Notes: generated by a model not told the origin, from the letters alone. Shown: positions 1 to 8,134, numbered from the stretch's first letter. The stretch: DNA of 40,806 bases from Oscillospiraceae bacterium (GCA_015066365.1 SVON01000015.1:1-40806), one strand, 5' to 3'. A program made the numbers and translations.

Positions 1-639
1 GATTTTTTGTGCCACCGGAGCCAACCGACGCACGTATTGCTGTCTGGCCCTGGTGATCTTGGTGCCGTTCACGGCTAAGGTGTAATTCCACAGCTCCAGC
101 ATCTCTTGCGCCTGGGTAGGAGTATCGCTGTACTGCACCCGGCTTTGCTTGAGAAAGGCATTCCGTTGGGCCAGGGTCTTTTGGTACTCGCTCAGGGTGG
201 CGATATACCCGGGCTTTAATTGGCAGATGGCGGCGTCGATAAACCGGCGGCGTCCCTCCGGCCCGTCTTTGATCAGGGATAGGTGATCCGGAGAAAACAC
301 CACGCCGCAAAAGGTGCCGGCTAATTTGGCGGCAGTGGGCAACGCAACGCCGTTAAGGGTGGCTTGCCGCCGTCCCTTGATGGTGACGGTGGCCTCCTGC
401 TCCCGATGACCGGCATAAAACTGCATAGACAGCCTTGCCTGCTCCCGGTCAAACTGCACCATTTCGGCATCCTTGGCACCCCGAAAGCTCCGCCCCCCGG
501 TAAACAGCCAGCAAGCCTCCAATACATTGGTTTTGCCCTGGGCGTTGTCGCCGTAGAGAATATTAACATCCCCGCTCGGCTCCCACCGACCGGGATGCAG
601 GTTACGAAACCCATCAAAGGTCAGTTCACGGACAAACAA
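1..639 (-). CDS. recF: RecF, DNA replication and repair ATPase (5' part only)
   Basis: RecF is an SMC-like ATPase that helps load RecA at gapped DNA and stalled forks. Only the first 213 codons are present; the gene runs off the left edge (the family is usually about 360-370 aa). Translation gives an N-terminus reading FVRELTFDGFRNL and a Walker A motif GDNAQGKTN at residues 30-38, followed by the conserved LEACWLFTGGRSFR. I chose a TTG start at 639 because AGGAG lies seven bases upstream and no ATG fits; this makes it overlap the S4-domain gene by 14 bp, implying translational coupling. It is the last visible gene of the dnaA-dnaN-S4-recF series, the classic origin order. The frame is open throughout. 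Confidence 0.95.
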   Translation of the reverse strand, partial: MFVRELTFDGFRNLHPGRWEPSGDVNILYGDNAQGKTNVLEACWLFTGGRSFRGAKDAEMVQFDREQARLSMQFYAGHREQEATVTIKGRRQATLNGVALPTAAKLAGTFCGVVFSPDHLSLIKDGPEGRRRFIDAAICQLKPGYIATLSEYQKTLAQRNAFLKQSRVQYSDTPTQAQEMLELWNYTLAVNGTKITRARQQYVRRLAPVAQKI

Positions 640-850
640 CGACGATCTCCTCGCCCATCTCCGGCACCGCGATCACTTCGCCGCCCCGGAGTTTTTTGCC
701 CCGCATGGTGCATACTTCGCCATCCAGCGTCACACCGCCGGACTGGATCAGCACCTTGGCCATACCGCCGGTTTCTACACAGCCGGTCAGCTTCAGCAGG
801 TCATCCAAACGAATGTATTCCCCTTCTAAGATAAAGCGTTGTTTCTCCAT
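626..850 (-). CDS. yaaA: S4-domain RNA-binding protein (YaaA/RlbA type)
   Basis: A 74-residue protein that is essentially one S4 RNA-binding domain (about residues 12-60, including the LDDLLKLTG, ETGGMAK and GGVTLDGEVCTMRGKKLRGG stretches). The small stand-alone S4 gene between dnaN and recF is a fixture of Firmicute origins and is called yaaA or rlbA in Bacillus; it is thought to bind RNA, possibly in ribosome assembly. Its ATG shares one base with the dnaN stop (TAATG) and its end overlaps recF, so the three genes are tightly coupled. Function beyond RNA binding is inference. Confidence 0.92.
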   Translation of the reverse strand: MEKQRFILEGEYIRLDDLLKLTGCVETGGMAKVLIQSGGVTLDGEVCTMRGKKLRGGEVIAVPEMGEEIVVVCP

Positions 851-1950
851 TATTTCAACCTCACAGGCAGAACCAGGAACAGGAACGCGTCCCCTTCCTT
901 CGGCAGAACTTTCATAGGTTTGGCGGGGCCGTTCAGCTCGATCTTCACCTCGTCGGTCTCGCTGTTTTTCAGCGCATCCAACAGGAACCGGGAATTGAAG
1001 CCCATATCCACCTGATCGCCCTCAAGGACGGCGGAAATAGAGTCGTTGGCGCTGCCCAGGGGGGTGGTGCAGGACACGGAAATGGTGTCGTTGCGGAACG
1101 CGCACACCAGGGGGGATTTCAGACGGTCGTTGACCACCAGAGAAACGCGGTCCACCGCATCGATAAAGGTGCGGGTATTCACCGTAATGGTGGAGTCCGT
1201 CTCGGCAGAGATGATCTTCTCATAGGCGATGAATTCGCCGTCCAACAGACGGGAGATCACCGCATAGCCGTCGATCTCAAAGATGATATGCCGGCGACCC
1301 ACGATCAGAGAACAGGGCTTCTCCTCATCCTTCAGCAGCTTGAGGATCTCCTGCAGCGTCTTTCCGGGCACCACAAAGGACATCTCCTCCTCCATCGCCA
1401 CCTCTTCGTTGCGGATGGCCAGGCGGTAACCGTCCATACTCACCAAACGCAGGTGATTGTTGCTCAGTTCAAAGCGGGTACCGGTATAGATGGGGCGGGG
1501 ATCGTTGGGGGCGGCCACCGCAAAGATGGTCTGCCGCACCATACTCTTGATCACCGGCTGAGACAGGGTGACCGAAGCGCCGTCCTCAATGCTGGGGATG
1601 TCGGGATAATCTGCCGCCGACATACCCATAATGGAAAACTCGGTCACGTCACCGCGGATGATGGTGTTGTATTTGCCATCCGAATAAATGGACAGACTCT
1701 CACTGGGCATTTTCCGCACGATGTCGCCGAACATCCGGGCCGACAGCACGATCTCACCCGGCTCCTTGACCTGAGCGGGGATGGTCGTGGTGATACCCAG
1801 CTCCATATCAAAGCCGGCCAGATACAGGGTGCTGCCCTGAGCCCGCAGGAGAATGCCCTCCAGAGCCGGCAGACTGGCCTTGGTGGAGACGGCTCGCTGT
1901 ACGTTGCTGACCGCCTCTAAAAGTTCCACCTTGTTGCAAAGAATGTTCAT
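850..1950 (-). CDS. dnaN: DNA polymerase III beta sliding clamp
   Basis: A 366-residue beta clamp, which forms a dimeric ring tethering DNA polymerase III to template DNA. The start MNILCNKVELLEAVSNVQRAV and the C-terminal end FLFLVLPVRLK are typical, and the length matches the family. It lies downstream of dnaA on the same strand, separated by 387 bp that hold the unwinding half of the origin. A candidate promoter lies in the tandem repeat at 2241-2272. The stop overlaps the start of the S4 gene. Confidence 0.98.
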   Translation of the reverse strand: MNILCNKVELLEAVSNVQRAVSTKASLPALEGILLRAQGSTLYLAGFDMELGITTTIPAQVKEPGEIVLSARMFGDIVRKMPSESLSIYSDGKYNTIIRGDVTEFSIMGMSAADYPDIPSIEDGASVTLSQPVIKSMVRQTIFAVAAPNDPRPIYTGTRFELSNNHLRLVSMDGYRLAIRNEEVAMEEEMSFVVPGKTLQEILKLLKDEEKPCSLIVGRRHIIFEIDGYAVISRLLDGEFIAYEKIISAETDSTITVNTRTFIDAVDRVSLVVNDRLKSPLVCAFRNDTISVSCTTPLGSANDSISAVLEGDQVDMGFNSRFLLDALKNSETDEVKIELNGPAKPMKVLPKEGDAFLFLVLPVRLK

Positions 1951-1964
1951 AACAAAACCACCTT

Positions 1965-2038
1965 TTATCCGTTTATTTAATCCAATATAATTATCTATTT
2001 TCCAGTAGTAGTAGTAGGGGCTGTGAATTTGTGGAAAA
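1965..2038 (-). other. oriC unwinding module: DnaA boxes, GC step, DnaA-trios, AT-rich DUE
   Basis: Read on the minus strand (the dnaA sense strand) the order is a DnaA box TTTTCCACA (2038-2030), a second weaker box AAATTCACA (2030-2022), CCCC, four CTA repeats (2017-2006), then AT-rich DNA running to about 1965. The complementary strand therefore carries (TAG)4, the DnaA-trio motif. This matches the Bacillus subtilis basal unwinding system between dnaA and dnaN, where DnaA loads from boxes onto trios to melt the duplex. The sequence pattern is seen directly; the function is inferred from the strong match in layout and location. Confidence 0.85.
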
Positions 2039-2177
2039 CCAGCGAAAGCCCCCGAAACAAGCGCGTTGAGCCACCCTGAAATTTACACATGCCGTTGGGT
2101 AAATTTTGGGTAAAAGTGAAAGGCTTTTTTGCACTTCCACCGGGCTGTGAAAAACCGTGAGTGGAAAGTGCAATATT

Positions 2178-2186
2178 TGTGGAAGA
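2178..2186 (-). other. Additional DnaA-box-like site in the dnaA-dnaN gap
   Basis: TGTGGAAGA, the reverse complement of TCTTCCACA, differs from the consensus DnaA box by two bases. It lies 140 bp from the main box pair at 2022-2038. On its own this would be weak; its position inside the origin supports it. Confidence 0.4.
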
Positions 2187-2240
2187 ATACGCACGGTTTT
2201 AGGCAAAACAACGGTGAGAAAGGATAACCGCGCAACAGTA

Positions 2241-2272
2241 TAATCAACATTATAATTAATCAACATTATAAT
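2241..2272. repeat. Tandem pair of 16-bp AT-rich repeats downstream of dnaA
   Basis: TAATCAACATTATAAT occurs twice head to tail (2241-2256 and 2257-2272) with no spacer, followed by more AT-rich sequence to 2290. On the minus strand each copy contains TATAAT and TTGATT, so the block could supply the dnaN promoter. It could also be a second easily melted element of the origin. The repeat is exact; its role is inference. Confidence 0.7.
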
Positions 2273-2337
2273 AAGGTATAATAATAAAAGAGAGGGGTTT
2301 TCCGGGGATGTCACCCGGAAAACCGACGTGATTCTCT

Positions 2338-3672
2338 TTAATTTTCGCTGATGTTTTTGATGATGTCGTTCATCATATTTTTAAAGTTGGGATCCTTTTC
2401 CATCTGCTTCTCCACCTTTTGGATGGCGTAGACCATGGTGGTGTGATCCCGGTGTCCCAGCTCCTCGCCGATGTCCTTCATCGGTAGGTTGGTGATGGAG
2501 CGCACCGCATAGGCTGCCATCTGACGGGCCCGGCTGACCGAGGCCGACTGGTTTTTGGAGCGGATGTCGTCCGGGGTGACGTTCATGGTGCGGGCCACCT
2601 CGGTGATGATACGCTCCACCGTGATGGGGACCGGCTGGTTGTCGTTGCGGATGTCCCGGATGGCGCTCTGGGCGGCCATCAGGTTGGGCTGCTCGTTGCC
2701 CAGCAGGTATTGGGCCTTCAGCCGCTTGACCACGCCCTCCAGTTGGCGGACGTTGGATTTGAGCTGGTTGGCGATGTACATGGCCACATCGTTCTCAATG
2801 GGCAGGTCCAGCATCTTGGCTTTCCGCTTGATGATGGCCACGCGGGTCTCCAGATCCGGGGGCTGGATGTCCGCCATCAGACCCATCACAAACCGCTGCT
2901 GCAGCCGCTCCTCCAGCGTGGCGATCTCCCGGGGAGGCCGGTCACTGGTCAGAACGATCTGCTTGCCGTTGGAGTGCAGGTGATCAAAGGTATGGAAAAA
3001 CTCCTCCTGGGTACTGGCCTTACCGCCGATAAACTGGATGTCGTCCACCAGCAGCACGTCCACCTGACGGTACTTGGCCCGCAATTCCGGGGTGGTGCCG
3101 TCGTGGATGGCCTCGATGACCTCGTTGGTCATGGTTTCGCTCTTGGTATACAGGATGCGGGCCCGGGGATTCTTCTTTTGGATCTCCTTGCAGATGGCGC
3201 ACAGCAGGTGGGTCTTGCCCAGACCGGAGCCGCCGTAGATGAACAGCGGGTTATAGACGGTGGCCGGCTTATCCGCCACCGCCTGAGAGGCGGCATAGGC
3301 GAAGTTGTTGCCCTTGCCCACCACAAAATTGTCAAAGGAATAGTCCTCGTCTGCCAGGGCGGTGGGGAACCCGTTGCCCAGAATGGGCAGGGCGGCGGTG
3401 GCGCCGGGGTCGTCTGCCGCCGCCTCCAGCGAGAGGATGCGCAGACCCAGCGGGATGCCCAGGGTCTGTTTGAGGGCTTCCAGCAGTTTTTCGCTATACA
3501 GCTCCAGAATGGTGTTTTTCAGCCAGTCGTTTTTGACCGTCACCACCATCTCGCCGTCCTCGATGTCCCGAGGCTCCATGCACTTGATGTAGACGCTGTA
3601 AGCAATTTCGCTGATATCGGAATTGCGGATGGTTTCTAACACCCGATCCCATATCTGATTGACGGTATCCAT
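2338..3672 (-). CDS. dnaA: Chromosomal replication initiator DnaA
   Basis: A 444-residue DnaA. Domain I is at about 1-80, followed by a short variable linker. The AAA+ domain III has Walker A GGSGLGKTH at 147-155 and Walker B LLVDD at 207-211. The C-terminal DNA-binding domain IV contains the signature around MKDIGEELGHRDHTTMVYA. DnaA binds boxes on both flanks of its own gene and melts the origin. Its promoter is recognisable at 3762-3790, so expression is probably autoregulated by boxes nearby. The start ATG at 3672 follows AAGGAG. Confidence 0.98.
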   Translation of the reverse strand: MDTVNQIWDRVLETIRNSDISEIAYSVYIKCMEPRDIEDGEMVVTVKNDWLKNTILELYSEKLLEALKQTLGIPLGLRILSLEAAADDPGATAALPILGNGFPTALADEDYSFDNFVVGKGNNFAYAASQAVADKPATVYNPLFIYGGSGLGKTHLLCAICKEIQKKNPRARILYTKSETMTNEVIEAIHDGTTPELRAKYRQVDVLLVDDIQFIGGKASTQEEFFHTFDHLHSNGKQIVLTSDRPPREIATLEERLQQRFVMGLMADIQPPDLETRVAIIKRKAKMLDLPIENDVAMYIANQLKSNVRQLEGVVKRLKAQYLLGNEQPNLMAAQSAIRDIRNDNQPVPITVERIITEVARTMNVTPDDIRSKNQSASVSRARQMAAYAVRSITNLPMKDIGEELGHRDHTTMVYAIQKVEKQMEKDPNFKNMMNDIIKNISEN

Positions 3673-3761
3673 AGTCTTGTATCTCCTTCGTTTTTGCGGT
3701 GTGTTTTTCGTAAAAACGGACGTGGTTATTGCAAAAAGGGGCTATTTTCCCACATACTAAT

Positions 3762-3790
3762 ATTGTAACATATAGGAAAAAATTTTTCAA
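3762..3790 (-). promoter_or_regulatory. dnaA promoter
   Basis: On the minus strand TTGAAA (3790-3785), 17 bp, TACAAT (3767-3762). The spacing is ideal for the vegetative sigma factor, and the element lies about 90 bp upstream of the dnaA start. Confidence 0.65.
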
Positions 3791-4173
3791 TGTTTTTTGC
3801 CCCATTTTTGCAATTTTTTTGTCTTTTTGTGCTCTCAATATTCCCTGCTTAGAAAAAACGCCGTTTTGGGGGCATTTATGGGGTGAAAATGGGGTGCTAG
3901 AGAGGGAGTTGGTATAAGCCACTCTTGACAACGTGAAAAAGGAGCCGGGAGAAAGGAGAAAGAAACCCTCCTCCTCGGCGAATTTGCCGGGGCCGGTTTT
4001 TTCGTTTTGCGGCGGTGCGGAGGATACGGTTTTATCCCTTCCCTACGAACCCACAAAACCGTTTTCAGAGCGGGCCGATTTGCCCTGGATGGGCCCAACT
4101 CTCCTGGCTCACTCCCTCCTATCACCCCACACCACCCTTCGCGCGCCCAAGAACTTCCCCATCTTCCACGAGG

Positions 4174-4214
4174 TTTTCCACAATATCTTGTGGTGGATGG
4201 AAACATTATCCACA
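4174..4214 (+). other. oriC upstream half: DnaA boxes between dnaA and rpmH
   Basis: TTTTCCACA at 4174-4182 and a perfect consensus box TTATCCACA at 4206-4214 lie in the non-coding 3673-4366 gap between dnaA and rpmH. Together with the unwinding module at 1965-2038 this gives the bipartite origin known from Bacillus, with dnaA between two box clusters. The rest of this gap (3791-4170) holds no gene I can support; open frames there lack ribosome binding sites and family resemblance. Confidence 0.75.
4178..4193. promoter_or_regulatory. NrdR-box-like palindrome upstream of rpmH
   Basis: CCACAATATCTTGTGG is a 16-bp palindrome with six-base arms and a TATC centre, close to the published NrdR box pattern (ACACwATATwTwGTGT as I recall it). 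It overlaps the DnaA box at 4174-4182 and lies 69 bp upstream of the rpmH -35. Related palindromes lie upstream of three other translation-related promoters in this window. Confidence 0.5.
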
Positions 4215-4262
4215 AGGGTGCAAAAATATCTCGGAAAATTCCGGTTTTGATGCAAAATAGCC

Positions 4263-4291
4263 TTGACTTTTCGGGACAGGTTCTATATAAT
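4263..4291 (+). promoter_or_regulatory. rpmH promoter
   Basis: TTGACT (4263-4268), 17 bp, TATAAT (4286-4291): a near-consensus vegetative promoter 75 bp upstream of rpmH. Confidence 0.85.
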
Positions 4292-4366
4292 ATCACATTG
4301 TTAGGTTGTGGACGTGTGTATTCACGGTCCGCAACACCACTCAAAAATCGAAAGGGGGAGCAAAGA

Positions 4367-4501
4367 ATGTTCCGTACTTATCAGCCCAAGAAGCGTCATC
4401 GCAAGATGGAGCACGGTTTCCGCAAGAGAATGGCTACCGCCAACGGCCGTAAGGTTCTGGCTCGCAGAAGAGCTAAGGGCCGCGCTCGCCTGACCCACTA
4501 A
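4367..4501 (+). CDS. rpmH: Ribosomal protein bL34
   Basis: A 44-residue very basic protein, [20 protein letters not shown] onward and ending in the [12 protein letters not shown]-like tail typical of L34; it sits at the peptide exit region of the 50S subunit. The ATG at 4367 follows GGGGGAG. It is the first gene to the right of the origin, as in nearly all bacteria, with its own strong promoter and a terminator just after the stop. Confidence 0.98.
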   Translation: MFRTYQPKKRHRKMEHGFRKRMATANGRKVLARRRAKGRARLTH

Positions 4502-4507
4502 AAAAAA

Positions 4508-4541
4508 GCCACGACGGCGACGCCGGCCCGTGGCCTTTTTT
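4508..4541 (+). terminator. Terminator after rpmH
   Basis: GCCACG ... CGTGGC stem around a GC-rich loop followed by a T run (4536-4541). It probably attenuates rather than abolishes read-through into rnpA, for which no strong separate promoter is evident. Confidence 0.8.
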
Positions 4542-4640
4542 ATTATTACAGAAACCGGATAGGCTCCCACAAACGCCTCCCTTTAGGCAAGGGGGTCTTT
4601 CTTCTACCGGATCATTCGCTGTCGAAACGAGGGACGTATC

Positions 4641-4979
4641 GTGGCCACTTGGCAGACTTTATGCGAGAATAAAGACTTCCGCACCCTGTATTACCGGGGA
4701 GACTCCCGGGTGCATGCGGGGCTGGTTACCTATGTCCGCCGCAACAAGCTGGGCTATCCCCGGGTGGGCATCACCACCGGCAAAAAGGTGGGGTGCGCCG
4801 TCAAGCGCAGTCGGGCCCGCCGGATCATCCGGGAGGCTTTTCGCCCCCACTTTCCGCTGGTGGGGGGCTACGACATCGTGTTTGTGGCCCGCACCAAAAC
4901 CCCCGAGATGAAGTCCACCACCCTGATCCCGGTGGTGCGCCGCCATCTGACAGAAATGGGTGTGATCCCCCGTGAATAA
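4641..4979 (+). CDS. rnpA: Ribonuclease P protein component
   Basis: A 112-residue basic protein subunit of RNase P, which binds the catalytic RNA and helps cleave 5' leaders from tRNA precursors. The family signature is visible around residues 48-66 (GKKVGCAVKRSRARRIIREAF), the RNR-type motif that contacts RNA. I use the GTG at 4641, preceded by GAGGG. The last 8 bp overlap yidD, indicating translational coupling. Confidence 0.95.
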   Translation: MATWQTLCENKDFRTLYYRGDSRVHAGLVTYVRRNKLGYPRVGITTGKKVGCAVKRSRARRIIREAFRPHFPLVGGYDIVFVARTKTPEMKSTTLIPVVRRHLTEMGVIPRE

Positions 4980-5232
4980 GTGGTATCTGCCCAAAACCTG
5001 GCTCATCGGCCTGGTGCGGTTCTATCAGCGGTATCTCTCCCCCCGCAAGGCGTCCTGCTGCCGCTTCTCCCCCACCTGCTCCGTCTATGCGGTGGAGGCG
5101 CTGCAGAAGCACGGTGCCTTTTTCGGCTCCGGCCTGGCGCTGTGGCGGGTCTGCCGGTGCAACCCCCTGTGTAAGGGGGGCTACGACCCGGTGCCGGACA
5201 AGCTGTTCCGCCGCCAAAAGCGGGACGTATAA
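4972..5232 (+). CDS. yidD: Membrane protein insertion efficiency factor YidD
   Basis: An 86-residue YidD-family protein that assists YidC-dependent membrane insertion, peripheral on the inner leaflet. The cysteine-rich family signature is clear: RFYQRYLSPRKASCCRFSPT followed by CSVYAVEALQKHG and CRCNPLCKGGYDPVP. The start is GTG at 4972, inside the end of rnpA. It lies in the standard rnpA-yidD-yidC order. Confidence 0.95.
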   Translation: MNKWYLPKTWLIGLVRFYQRYLSPRKASCCRFSPTCSVYAVEALQKHGAFFGSGLALWRVCRCNPLCKGGYDPVPDKLFRRQKRDV

Positions 5233-5307
5233 CTACGCACATATCTGTCGGCGACACCTCTTCTACCTCCCACCGTCGGCAGAAAAAATAAATTAGGAGG
5301 TTTTTCC

Positions 5308-6543
5308 ATGTTCGAATTGTTTGCTCCCTATTTGGGACAGCTGATGCAGTGGATCTACGAGCTGGTGTCCAACTATTTCCTGGCGCTGGTGCTGTTCACT
5401 GTGTTGGTGCGTCTGGTGCTGTTCCCCCTCTCGATCAGCAACCAGAAGAATCAGATGGAGCGGGCCCGTCTGGCCCCCCGGCTGGAGCGTATCCAGAAGA
5501 AGTACGGTCAGGACCGTCAGAAGATGATGCAAAAGCAGCAGGAGCTGTACGAAAAAGAGGGGGTCAAGATGGCCGGTGGTTGTCTGCCCATGATTTTTCA
5601 GATGCTGGTGCTGTTCTCGGTCATCGGTGTTATCTATAAGCCGCTGACCTACATCCAGGACGTGCCGGAGCAGGATATTGCGGCCTGCATCGAGGTGGTG
5701 AAGGCCAACGCCGCCAACGAAACCGAAAAGGCGGAGTATGAAAACACTCTGGGTCAGGACCACCTGTACCGGGAGCTGAATCTGTTTAAGGTGATGGAGA
5801 AAAAGCCGGAGCTCAAACAGCAGATGATCGATAAGATCGCTGACCGCGGCATCCAGGCAGACAAGACCGCCAAGGACGACCCCAAGAAGAAAGAGGGCTA
5901 CGTGGCGCTGGCCACCCAGTCGGTCAATACCATCGTGGAGACCGGCGAGGAGTTCTCCATCTTCGGCATTTCTCTGCTGGAGGAGCCTGCCAAGGACGGT
6001 CTGATCCCCAACTGGCTGTGGATCATCGCCTTTGCCTCGGGTATCTCCGCCTTCCTGTCCGGTAAGCTGTCTATGAAGTACAGCCAGGCCGCTATGTCGG
6101 CCGAGCAGCAGGCCGCCGGCGGCTGCTCCACCGGTATGATGACCTGGATGATGCCCATTATGTCCCTGATCTTCTCCTTCACCGTGCCCGCCGGTGTGGC
6201 GGTGTACTGGGTGTTCTCCAACCTGCTGGCTATGGTCCAGACGGTGGTGCTGAACAAGATGTATTCCCCCGCCAAGGCCCGTGCTCAGGCGGAGCTGGAG
6301 TATGCGGAGCGCCGCCGCCGTAAGAAAGAGGAGAAGGAGCGTCTGCGCCAGATCCATCTGGAAGAGCAGGCCGCCTGGCAGAAGGAAGAGAACGAGAAGC
6401 GCGCCAAGGCCAAGGGCGACATCACCAAGAAAAAGAAGGCAACCACCACCGCCACCCCTGCGCCGTTGCCGGATAAGATCATCGGAGAGATCGTCGAGCT
6501 GGACGAGATCGACAACGCAGAGGAGGATAAACAAGATGAGTAA
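5308..6543 (+). CDS. yidC: Membrane protein insertase YidC/OxaA
   Basis: A 411-residue YidC-type insertase. The first membrane segment is at about residues 20-40 (LVSNYFLALVLFTVLVRLVL), followed by a cytoplasmic helical hairpin (KKYGQDRQKMMQKQQELYEK), then membrane segments at about 90-110, 230-255 and 285-320. The C-terminus is a long charged tail (about 325-411) rich in Lys, Arg and Glu that probably binds ribosomes. Between about residues 120 and 225 it carries a hydrophilic insertion rich in KAEYENTL and KKKEGYVAL stretches, larger than in Bacillus SpoIIIJ. AGGAGG lies 10 bp before the ATG. Its end overlaps jag by 8 bp. Confidence 0.95.
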   Translation: MFELFAPYLGQLMQWIYELVSNYFLALVLFTVLVRLVLFPLSISNQKNQMERARLAPRLERIQKKYGQDRQKMMQKQQELYEKEGVKMAGGCLPMIFQMLVLFSVIGVIYKPLTYIQDVPEQDIAACIEVVKANAANETEKAEYENTLGQDHLYRELNLFKVMEKKPELKQQMIDKIADRGIQADKTAKDDPKKKEGYVALATQSVNTIVETGEEFSIFGISLLEEPAKDGLIPNWLWIIAFASGISAFLSGKLSMKYSQAAMSAEQQAAGGCSTGMMTWMMPIMSLIFSFTVPAGVAVYWVFSNLLAMVQTVVLNKMYSPAKARAQAELEYAERRRRKKEEKERLRQIHLEEQAAWQKEENEKRAKAKGDITKKKKATTTATPAPLPDKIIGEIVELDEIDNAEEDKQDE

Positions 6544-7414
6544 GGAATTAATCAAAGAGGCCGCTTCCGTCGAAGAGGCCAAGGCGCAGATCTGCGCCGA
6601 GCTGGGTATGGCCGAGGAGGCCGTTACCTTTACCGTGCTGCAGGAGCCGGAGAAGAAGGTGCTGGGTCTGTTTGGCGGCACCACCGCCATCGTCAAGGGC
6701 GAGGTCAAGGGCGGCTCCGCCGCCGAGGCCGCCGCTGCCTATCTGCGCAGCGTGCTGGACGCCATGGGGGTTACCGACTACACCATGGACGTGACCGAGC
6801 AGGATAACCACTGCACCATCACCCTGGATGGGGAAAATCTGGGCTTTATCATCGGTCGCCGGGGCGAGACCCTGGACGCCCTGCAGTACCTGACCGGTCT
6901 GGTGGGCAACCGGGCCGACAACGCCTATTACCGGGTCACCCTGGACATCGGCAACTACCGGGAGAAGCGGGAGCAGGCTCTGGTGGCTCTGGCCCGCCGT
7001 CTGGGCGGTCAGACGGCCCGTACCGGTCGCCGCAACTCTCTGGAGCCTATGAACCCCTATGAGCGCCGCATCATCCACACCACCGTGCAGGAGATGGAGG
7101 GCGTGATCTCCTGGTCTGTGGGCTCCGACCCCAACCGTCACGTGGTCATCGGCCCCTCCGACGACAACCCCAACAAGGATAAGGGGGAGCGCCGTTCTCG
7201 CGGTGGCCGTGGCGGCAACCGCGGCGAGGGCCGCAACCGTGGTGAGCGCCGTGAGCGCCGCGGCGGGGACTATCAGGTGACCGCTCCGGAGCGTCCGGTG
7301 CGTGAGTTCCAGTCCCGCAGCTTTTCTCTGCCGGTGGCGGACGACGTCGCCCCCACCCGCACCAATTCTGAGAAAGAGGACAGCATGTCCCTCTACGGTA
7401 AGATCGAGTTCTAA
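6536..7414 (+). CDS. jag: Jag/KhpB, KH-R3H RNA-binding protein
   Basis: A 292-residue protein with Jag_N at about residues 1-55 (KELIKEAASVEEAKAQICAE), a KH-type RNA-binding region around GFIIGRRGETLDALQYL and an R3H-like region around NPYERRIIHTTVQEM. A Gly/Arg/Glu-rich low-complexity stretch follows (about 218-250). Jag/KhpB is a cytoplasmic RNA-binding partner of KhpA, linked to cell division and sporulation. The ATG at 6536 lies inside the end of yidC, preceded by GAGGAGG. The RGG-like tail is more extended than in Bacillus. Confidence 0.93.
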   Translation: MSKELIKEAASVEEAKAQICAELGMAEEAVTFTVLQEPEKKVLGLFGGTTAIVKGEVKGGSAAEAAAAYLRSVLDAMGVTDYTMDVTEQDNHCTITLDGENLGFIIGRRGETLDALQYLTGLVGNRADNAYYRVTLDIGNYREKREQALVALARRLGGQTARTGRRNSLEPMNPYERRIIHTTVQEMEGVISWSVGSDPNRHVVIGPSDDNPNKDKGERRSRGGRGGNRGEGRNRGERRERRGGDYQVTAPERPVREFQSRSFSLPVADDVAPTRTNSEKEDSMSLYGKIEF

Positions 7415-7423
7415 TGGAGCAGT

Positions 7424-7462
7424 AAAACACCCCTGAGGTTCATCCTCAGGGGTGTTTTTTTA
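7424..7462 (+). terminator. Terminator ending the rnpA-yidD-yidC-jag operon
   Basis: ACACCCCTGAGG and its reverse complement CCTCAGGGGTGT form a 12-bp perfect stem with a T7 run after it. Confidence 0.92.
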
Positions 7463-7484
7463 TGTGACGCACCAACCTTGGCTT

Positions 7485-7775
7485 GCCTCCCCTTGTCAGG
7501 GGAGGTGTCGAGCGGATGCGCGACGGAGAGGTAGTTACGGAGCAACGGGGGCATCGCCCCTACACTCTCCACTGCCGTTGGATAGAGCGAAGGCTCCCTC
7601 TTCGAGGGAGCTGGATTTTCGCTGTAGGCGAAAAGACTGAGGGAGTAAAAATGGCAGGTTTTTTGCTTAGCTTAACTCCCTCCGTCTTTTTTGCGGCTTG
7701 CGCCACAAAAAAGCCACCTCCCTCGGAGAGGGAGGCTTTTCGGGCGGACGACGTCGCCCGCCCCTACACCCCCTC
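7485..7775. repeat. Cluster of intergenic palindromic repeats (family 1 fragment, full family 1 copy, family 2 pieces)
   Basis: 7485-7540 is a left-arm fragment of repeat family 1 (starting GCCTCCCCTTGTCAGGGGAGG). 7546-7562 is a GTAGGGGCG-type (family 2) palindrome. 7592-7736 is a complete family 1 copy of 145 bp: its two arms are inverted copies, each with a CCTCCC/GGGAGG hairpin, a GCGAAAA-type hairpin and an inner GGAGGGAGT or ACTCCCTCC, around about 28 bp of unrelated AT-rich centre. 7739-7772 is another family 2 palindrome. No gene is supported in 7463-7893. Confidence 0.8.
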
Positions 7776-7893
7776 ACCAACCACGATAAAACCTTCCTAA
7801 CCATTGTCCGTATTATCGCCCACTGCGTTTGGTAGAATAAAGACACGGAAAGGGGAAAACCCCACCGAAATCAACCAACAAGGAGGGCTACCT

Positions 7894-8034
7894 ATGAATT
7901 TTGCCGCGATTAGTGCCAGTGAGAAGTTTTGGGAAGTGATGGGGGTCATCCTGACCCTGGAGGGCGAAGAACGGGAACAAGCCCTGCGCCGCCTGCAAAT
8001 TCCCGCCAGTCCGATGTGCAGCAGCCACGGTTGA
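7894..8034 (+). CDS. Small conserved-looking protein of unknown function (46 aa)
   Basis: I do not recognise this protein. It begins MNFAAISASEKFWEVMGVIL and ends in PASPMCSSHG, with an acidic amphipathic middle (TLEGEEREQALRRLQI). Support for a real gene is contextual: AGGAGGG at an ideal distance from the ATG, an extended -10 candidate TGGTAGAAT about 60 bp upstream, and a 14-bp perfect terminator at 8135-8171 ending the transcript. It sits between repeat-rich stretches, alone on its strand. It has no signal peptide or membrane segment. Confidence 0.6.
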   Translation: MNFAAISASEKFWEVMGVILTLEGEEREQALRRLQIPASPMCSSHG

Positions 8035-8134
8035 TCCTGCCTGCAAGTGCCTGCCAATCCGAGTGCCGCCGACGGGGGAGCGTCTTTGTCATCTTCGCGC
8101 CCCCAGGCGTGATCTCGGGCTTGCAGGGTTTTCC

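Noticed and set aside
1991-2314. Minus-strand open frame between dnaA and dnaN
   Set aside because: It covers the origin boxes and trios, lacks a Shine-Dalgarno, and reads as low-complexity Leu/Ser-rich sequence.
3933-4344. Several overlapping open frames in the dnaA-rpmH gap
   Set aside because: They lie over DnaA boxes and the rpmH promoter and show no protein family features.
5293-6708. Minus-strand open frame of 471 codons opposite yidC and jag
   Set aside because: Antisense shadow of yidC and the start of jag, with His/Gln/Leu-rich composition and no family features.
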